A stretch of DNA of 64,000 bases, from positions 7,750,817-7,814,816 of the forward strand of contig OY987249.1 of assembly GCA_963920765.1 (NCBI GenBank), in the 5' to 3' direction. Below the pieces are notes generated by a model that was given only the letters and a program-made list of their open reading frames with translations, did no database searches and was not told the DNA's origin. Numbering within the stretch: the stretch's first letter is position 1; each line of letters begins with the position of its first letter. Source of the DNA: Ulota crispa (Eukaryota > Streptophyta > Bryopsida > Orthotrichales > Orthotrichaceae). Made by a program: the position numbers and the translations under genes. This document shows, piece after piece, positions 59,658 to 64,000 of this stretch.

Positions 59658-59830
59658 TTAAGCAACAAGAAAGAACAATCCATAAAGAAATGTGATTCAA
59701 CACCGTAGAGACCGCCGTATTTGTACAAAAATGTATACATGCACATTTAAACCTACCTGCAAACAAAATCAAACATTAAAAAATAATGCATACCCATAAA
59801 CCATGACATTACCATCCATACGGTTGGATC

Positions 59831-60012
59831 TTCTATATGCATTTGTATTCTTTATTAGTATAAAATTTTCCAAAACACCAAAAAAGGCCTTACCCACCCC
59901 AAAATCAACCACGGACCTTAATTCTATATGCATTTGTATTCTTTATTAGTATAAAATTTTCCAAAACACCAAAAAAGGCCTTACCCACCCCAAAATCAAC
60001 CACGGACCTTAA
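59831..60012. repeat. 91-bp tandem duplication at an element end
   Basis: Two adjacent copies with a 91-bp period (from TTCTATATGCATTTG at 59831 and 59922), ending in CACGGACCTTAA. They appear identical by eye. The duplication includes most of the right terminal inverted repeat. Confidence 0.85.
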
Positions 60013-60020
60013 TGGGTTAA

Positions 60021-62439
60021 CTATAGCAAATGTTGGTATCATGTTCATGATTTTATGACCTTTCATAACCTTGTTCCCTAAGAAAAAGAGTCAATAAAAT
60101 GAGGTTGTATATCATTGGTATTTTAGCAAAAACGCTCTTAATTTTTGTAAACTTTTCTGATACATGGAATTTTGTCCTTAAATTTGGCTTGTGGAAGGAG
60201 ATACAATCTACCAACAACAAAATAGGAACATGTTTCAACTTTTACTATTGTTCCTAAGAAAGTCTGAGCTCTTCCACTTTGGCCTTGGCTTGGTATATTG
60301 GACATACATGTAACTTATGTGGAGCCGGTGTGGAAATTTTCAGATTTTCACCTACCAATAACTGTAAGAGCAGGATATCTATGTATAGATTTTGAGACCT
60401 TGGCTAGAGCGTCACTAATCAAGCATTCTGAACGGCTCAACTTGTGACGGCTATCATTGGAAGTGTTTAAAAAAAATCTATAGATAAACAAAATGATATG
60501 CAGGTTTGGAAAATTAGATAATGAAAATAGAGTTCATTGAAAGCAAGTTAAAAAACAATTGAGGCACCAAATCATGCCTAGAAAGAAAATTCATGGTAAT
60601 GGCATAGCAAAGTTTCAAATTTTAGTGTGTCATTATCATGGTTTTTCTTTCTTGGGTGTGATTTGCAGTCTTGTTTGTCTTTTAGCTTGCTTTAAATAGG
60701 ATTTTTTCTTGTCCAATTCTAAAATCACGTGTTGTTTTGTTTATTTGAATATATTTTTTGTATGCTTTTAATGATAGTAATCACAAGTTCTAATTTTAAT
60801 CCAAACAAAACATAGCAATATATTTTGTGAGTTGTTTAAAGTGCTAGATTGATAGAAATAAAACTAACCCATGGCAACATAGGAACGGCTTGGTTTATTG
60901 CAAATATGTTGATGTGGGATGAGGGTGGAAAAGCTTAGCATATTTTGCAAACAAGGGTAAAAGTAAAAAAGAATTGCCCTAGTATCCTCCTCCATGGTTT
61001 CAGACTAAAACAATGTCTTTGAATCCACATGTGAGTTCAAAATTCAATAATTTAGTCTAATAAACATCTAAACTCTTACATTTTTGTGGTGGGTGAAAAA
61101 TGAAAACTTTCCCACCCTAGCACCACATTGGCGTATGTGCAGTAAATCAAGCCCATGGAGACAGCTTAGTTTATTGCACATATGTCAATGTTGGACCATG
61201 GTGGGAATGCTCAATTTTCTTTCTAAATAAAAGTAACAGTTACCAAAAAAAATCCTTATTTTTTCAGTTGTTCAATTTTATTCTCCCAATTTTGAATCCA
61301 AATATGAATTCAAAATACCCAAATTTAATTTCCCAATGATAAATATCTAACATTCACATTTTTTGGCAGGTGTAAAAACAGTGCATTTCCACCCTGGCTC
61401 CACATCGACGTATGTGTAGTAAACCGAGCCCATGGGTATAGATACTTACTTTTACCCTTCATTCTTGGAAAAGCTGAACTTTTCCATTCTGATTCCTGAC
61501 CCCATAGACAAGCATGTGCAGTATACCATGCCCCTGGTATGATCATTGTCCTGACTCCCGAGCCCATGTTGTGACTTGTGAGTAAGTTACTGTTGGTCAC
61601 ATCCAACAAAAGAGTTAAATGAGAAGAGGCTGGGCCGCTGGGGGTTCATTGAATTAAGATCCGGGGACTTTTGCATGGTCCTCCAAGGCTCCAATTCTCC
61701 AAGTCCAAGGGGTCCTCCTGAATGCCCGTTTGAATGGGCTCCCCCAAAATAGCAGTACAGTTCGCTTCCAATCAGAGGCACTGAAGTTTCTTGCATGGGC
61801 CCCTACCCCTCCCCAAAGTGGCTTGACGCCCTCCAATTTGGGTGCTACTTCCCAAGCTGCCCGGTTCTTTATTTAGGCGAATTTTTGTCACAATCTTATC
61901 TCAGTTTGACACTTACACTAGGGGTAGTCAGGGTTTCTGGGAGAATGAAAAGAGAATGGAGATTGAGAAGTTGTGGAGAGAAAAGAGTTAATAGGAGCTC
62001 ATTCTTTGTGAAAATGGTGTGACATTTTGTTTGCTTGTTTTGGAGAATGAGAATGGGGAATGTTTACTTGCTGCACTCTCCATCAACGAGAGCAGTCAAT
62101 TGACAATAAAAGGTGAAACTTCTCTTGCAACAGTTCATTCTTCACCTTTGGAGGAAAAGAACTGAGCGGTGATAAGTTTTGTACACAAAGCAAAGTGGAG
62201 GCTCCAGCAGTCAATTGACGAGCGACATGTTCGCGTTCTCAATCTCCATAGGTGGAGAAGAAAGTGTTGTGACTATCCCAACTAGTAGTAGTTACGGTTG
62301 GTCTGAGATTGAGATTTCTGTGAAGATTGAGAAATGGCTAAGTGAAAGTAGGAGCCAAAGGGAGCACTTCTCCATGAAAGGAGGTGTGACACCCCTTCTG
62401 GGCAATGGAGAATGGAGAATGTTTTTCTTAGAAAAAGGG
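60021..62439. other. Spacer with repeated phrases, no gene
   Basis: At about 60870-61440 a phrase of the type GTTTATTGCACATATGTCAATG recurs two to three times in both orientations, suggesting an old foldback element. At about 61620-61860 the DNA is more GC-rich but shows no domain. Frames near 61795-62487 are open by chance as far as I can tell. Confidence 0.35.
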
Positions 62440-63658
62440 TTAACCCCTAAAGGCCCAAGTGGGGTTTGGGCATGTACCTACAACTAAACTACTTTGTGTG
62501 ATTTTCTATAACTTTTATGGAAGATGGGGAATTCTAAGATTTGCATGAACATCTAATTTTTTCTTCATTCCAACATGTATTGAAGGAGTTTAAAATGAAT
62601 TTCTAGAAAATGGGGGAGGGTGGGCAGCCCAGAAAATTCTTTAAAATTGTTTTTTTTTTAAATAAACATATGAAATGGGCTCTTTAGATTTATATATAAG
62701 TGCACGCGGAGGTCACTCAATGTATTTTTTGGAGGTCATGTGTGATCAAGTAAATTTTCCACCCCCTATTTACTTTTTAATAAAATTTGATTTAGCTCCA
62801 AAATTTTGGGTGATCTCACAAAACCATTACATCTTTTATGTGAAAAAAATTTGGATTCAAATAAATTAAACAAGATATCCAAACGTGCAACTGAAAATTG
62901 CACCAAAATGGCTAAATTTTCACTCCAAATATTTATCAAGATTGCGTTTGAATGACAACTATATCAAAGTTTTAGTATACACAAATTATAATTGAGCCTT
63001 CATTTATTGGCAATTTAAAAATAATTTTTACCACATAATGTAGGGGGTTGAAATTTTTTTCAGCTATACAATGTATTTACTTTCTTCCAAAATTTGTAAG
63101 TAATCATTTAGAATAAAGAAAATTTCCAATAATTCACAATGTAAACTTTCAATATAGAAGAACACACCATAATTTTTTCAAACTATTTAAATTGATTTCT
63201 TACAATTTAAAGATAGGGGTCAAAGATTTTGATCGCACGTATACCACAAGAAAATGGGGAGTGCACCCCCCGTGTATAAGTGGGGAGTGAATTTGTACTA
63301 GTGTTTTTGTTTGGGGTGATAAATTGCCAAAATTTGCCAAAATTTGCCAAAATTCACCAATGAAGGGACTGCTTTTGCCCTCCATTTCCCACATGTCATG
63401 CCACAATCATTTGCTTTAGATGTCTTATTGCACTAAAAAGTTGGGGATTGCGTATGGACTTCACCAAAAACTAAATGTAAAAAGCCAGATTTGCACCTGA
63501 AAGAAAAGATAATTGCCAAATTAGCACCAAACACAAAATTTCAATTTAAACATTGATGTGTACCCATTTCCTAACAAACACATGCCATTACATTCTCAAA
63601 AGAACCTCCAAATTACCACATTTGAGGTATGTGTCACATTTGGGTGCTTCTACCTTAA
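62440..63658. mobile_element. Single TTAA-type end without visible partner
   Basis: TTAA-CCCCTAAAGGCCCAAG (TTAA at 62440-62443) is followed by about 200 bp related to the arms of 24280-24995 (GGGCATGTACCT, CTTTGTGTGATTTT, GGAAGATGGGGAATTC). No matching right end occurs before 63655, so the element is probably truncated. Confidence 0.4.
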
Positions 63659-63886
63659 CCCCTAAGCGCTCAGTCAACATTATACTGTTGATGGGCCCAC
63701 AAACTTTATCTCACTTTTTCTCTCAATCTATATGGTGAAGACAGTCATGATTGGTCCACATCGGCAAAGAAGGCAGTCATTTTTCAAATCCTGCAATCAC
63801 TTTTTCTGAATGTAATTTTCCAAGTTGTGGTGGCCATTAAACCCCATTTTCTCCTAAATCCCAAAATAACTCAGGGCGCTTAGGGG
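63659..63886. mobile_element. TTAA-flanked miniature element, 228 bp
   Basis: TTAA-CCCCTAAGCGCTCAG on the left and CAGGGCGCTTAGGGG-TTAA on the right, with target copies at 63655-63658 and 63887-63890. No coding frame. Confidence 0.7.
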
Positions 63887-64000
63887 TTAAAGAGACAGCA
63901 GCAGCAGTGCAGCACTGCCAGGGATAGTAGGGCCAGCGGCCAGCCAAGTTGGCAAAAATATCTCGAGGCAAGTTGCAGAGCATGCGGGCCACTTGAGGGG

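Larger units (their letters stand above)
58425..60016. mobile_element. TTAA-flanked element, 1.59 kb, hosting another element
   Basis: TTAA-CCCATTAAGGTCC on the left and GGACCTTAATGGG-TTAA on the right: perfect 13-bp inverted ends and intact target copies (58421-58424 and 60017-60020). The TIR differs from the main CCCCTAAAGG type at a few bases. It contains the complete 58753-59657 element and a 91-bp tandem duplication next to its right end. No transposase frame. Confidence 0.75.

Noticed and set aside
1-64000. tRNA or rRNA genes
   Set aside because: No cloverleaf with the usual promoter boxes and no rRNA-like conserved stretch was recognised on either strand; a covariance-model scan would be decisive.

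Overview
This is nuclear DNA from a plant. The genes have GT-AG introns and several are plant-specific: a PCRK1-like cytoplasmic receptor kinase, a class I small heat-shock protein, a RabA/Rab11-type GTPase and a RecQsim-type helicase. Intergenic and intron DNA is AT-rich and packed with small DNA transposons, long hairpins and decayed repeats, which suggests a large, repeat-rich genome. The species cannot be fixed from the sequence; I could not separate bryophyte, lycophyte, fern or gymnosperm.

Layout. 1-6.6 kb: a decayed multi-exon gene on + (about 1.75-3.13 kb) and several transposons. 6.6-10.4 kb: a four-exon kinase gene on -. 12.9-13.0 kb: a first-exon remnant of a Rab11-type GTPase on -. 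17.0-20.6 kb: an atypical Rab-like GTPase on +, two exons split by a 3-kb intron full of transposons. 22.7-38.2 kb: a RecQsim-type helicase on -, which I rebuilt as 16 exons over about 15 kb; most of its larger introns carry miniature transposons. 39.8-40.3 kb: an intronless class I small Hsp on -, with a TATA-like box and strong heat-shock elements upstream. 40.6-64 kb: no convincing intact gene, only layered mobile elements. These include a palindrome of about 7 kb (41.5-48.5 kb) with a 200-N gap near its axis, a small LTR retrotransposon, a hAT-like element and a second copy of the small-Hsp upstream region.

The strongest general signal is a mixed set of at least 16 short elements whose ends read TTAA-CCCCTAAAGG ... 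CCTTTAGGGG-TTAA or variants. Sizes run from about 50 bp to 1.6 kb with different interiors. A matching empty site elsewhere in the window supports duplication of a TTAA target, the hallmark of piggyBac-type transposition. No transposase is encoded here, so these would be non-autonomous.

The genes do not form a pathway: immune or surface signalling (kinase), membrane traffic (Rab), DNA repair (RecQ) and proteostasis (sHsp) lie side by side as ordinary plant neighbours. What links them is the shared load of transposons in introns and flanks. All exon models were made by eye from splice signals, reading phase and remembered family motifs; none has transcript support here.
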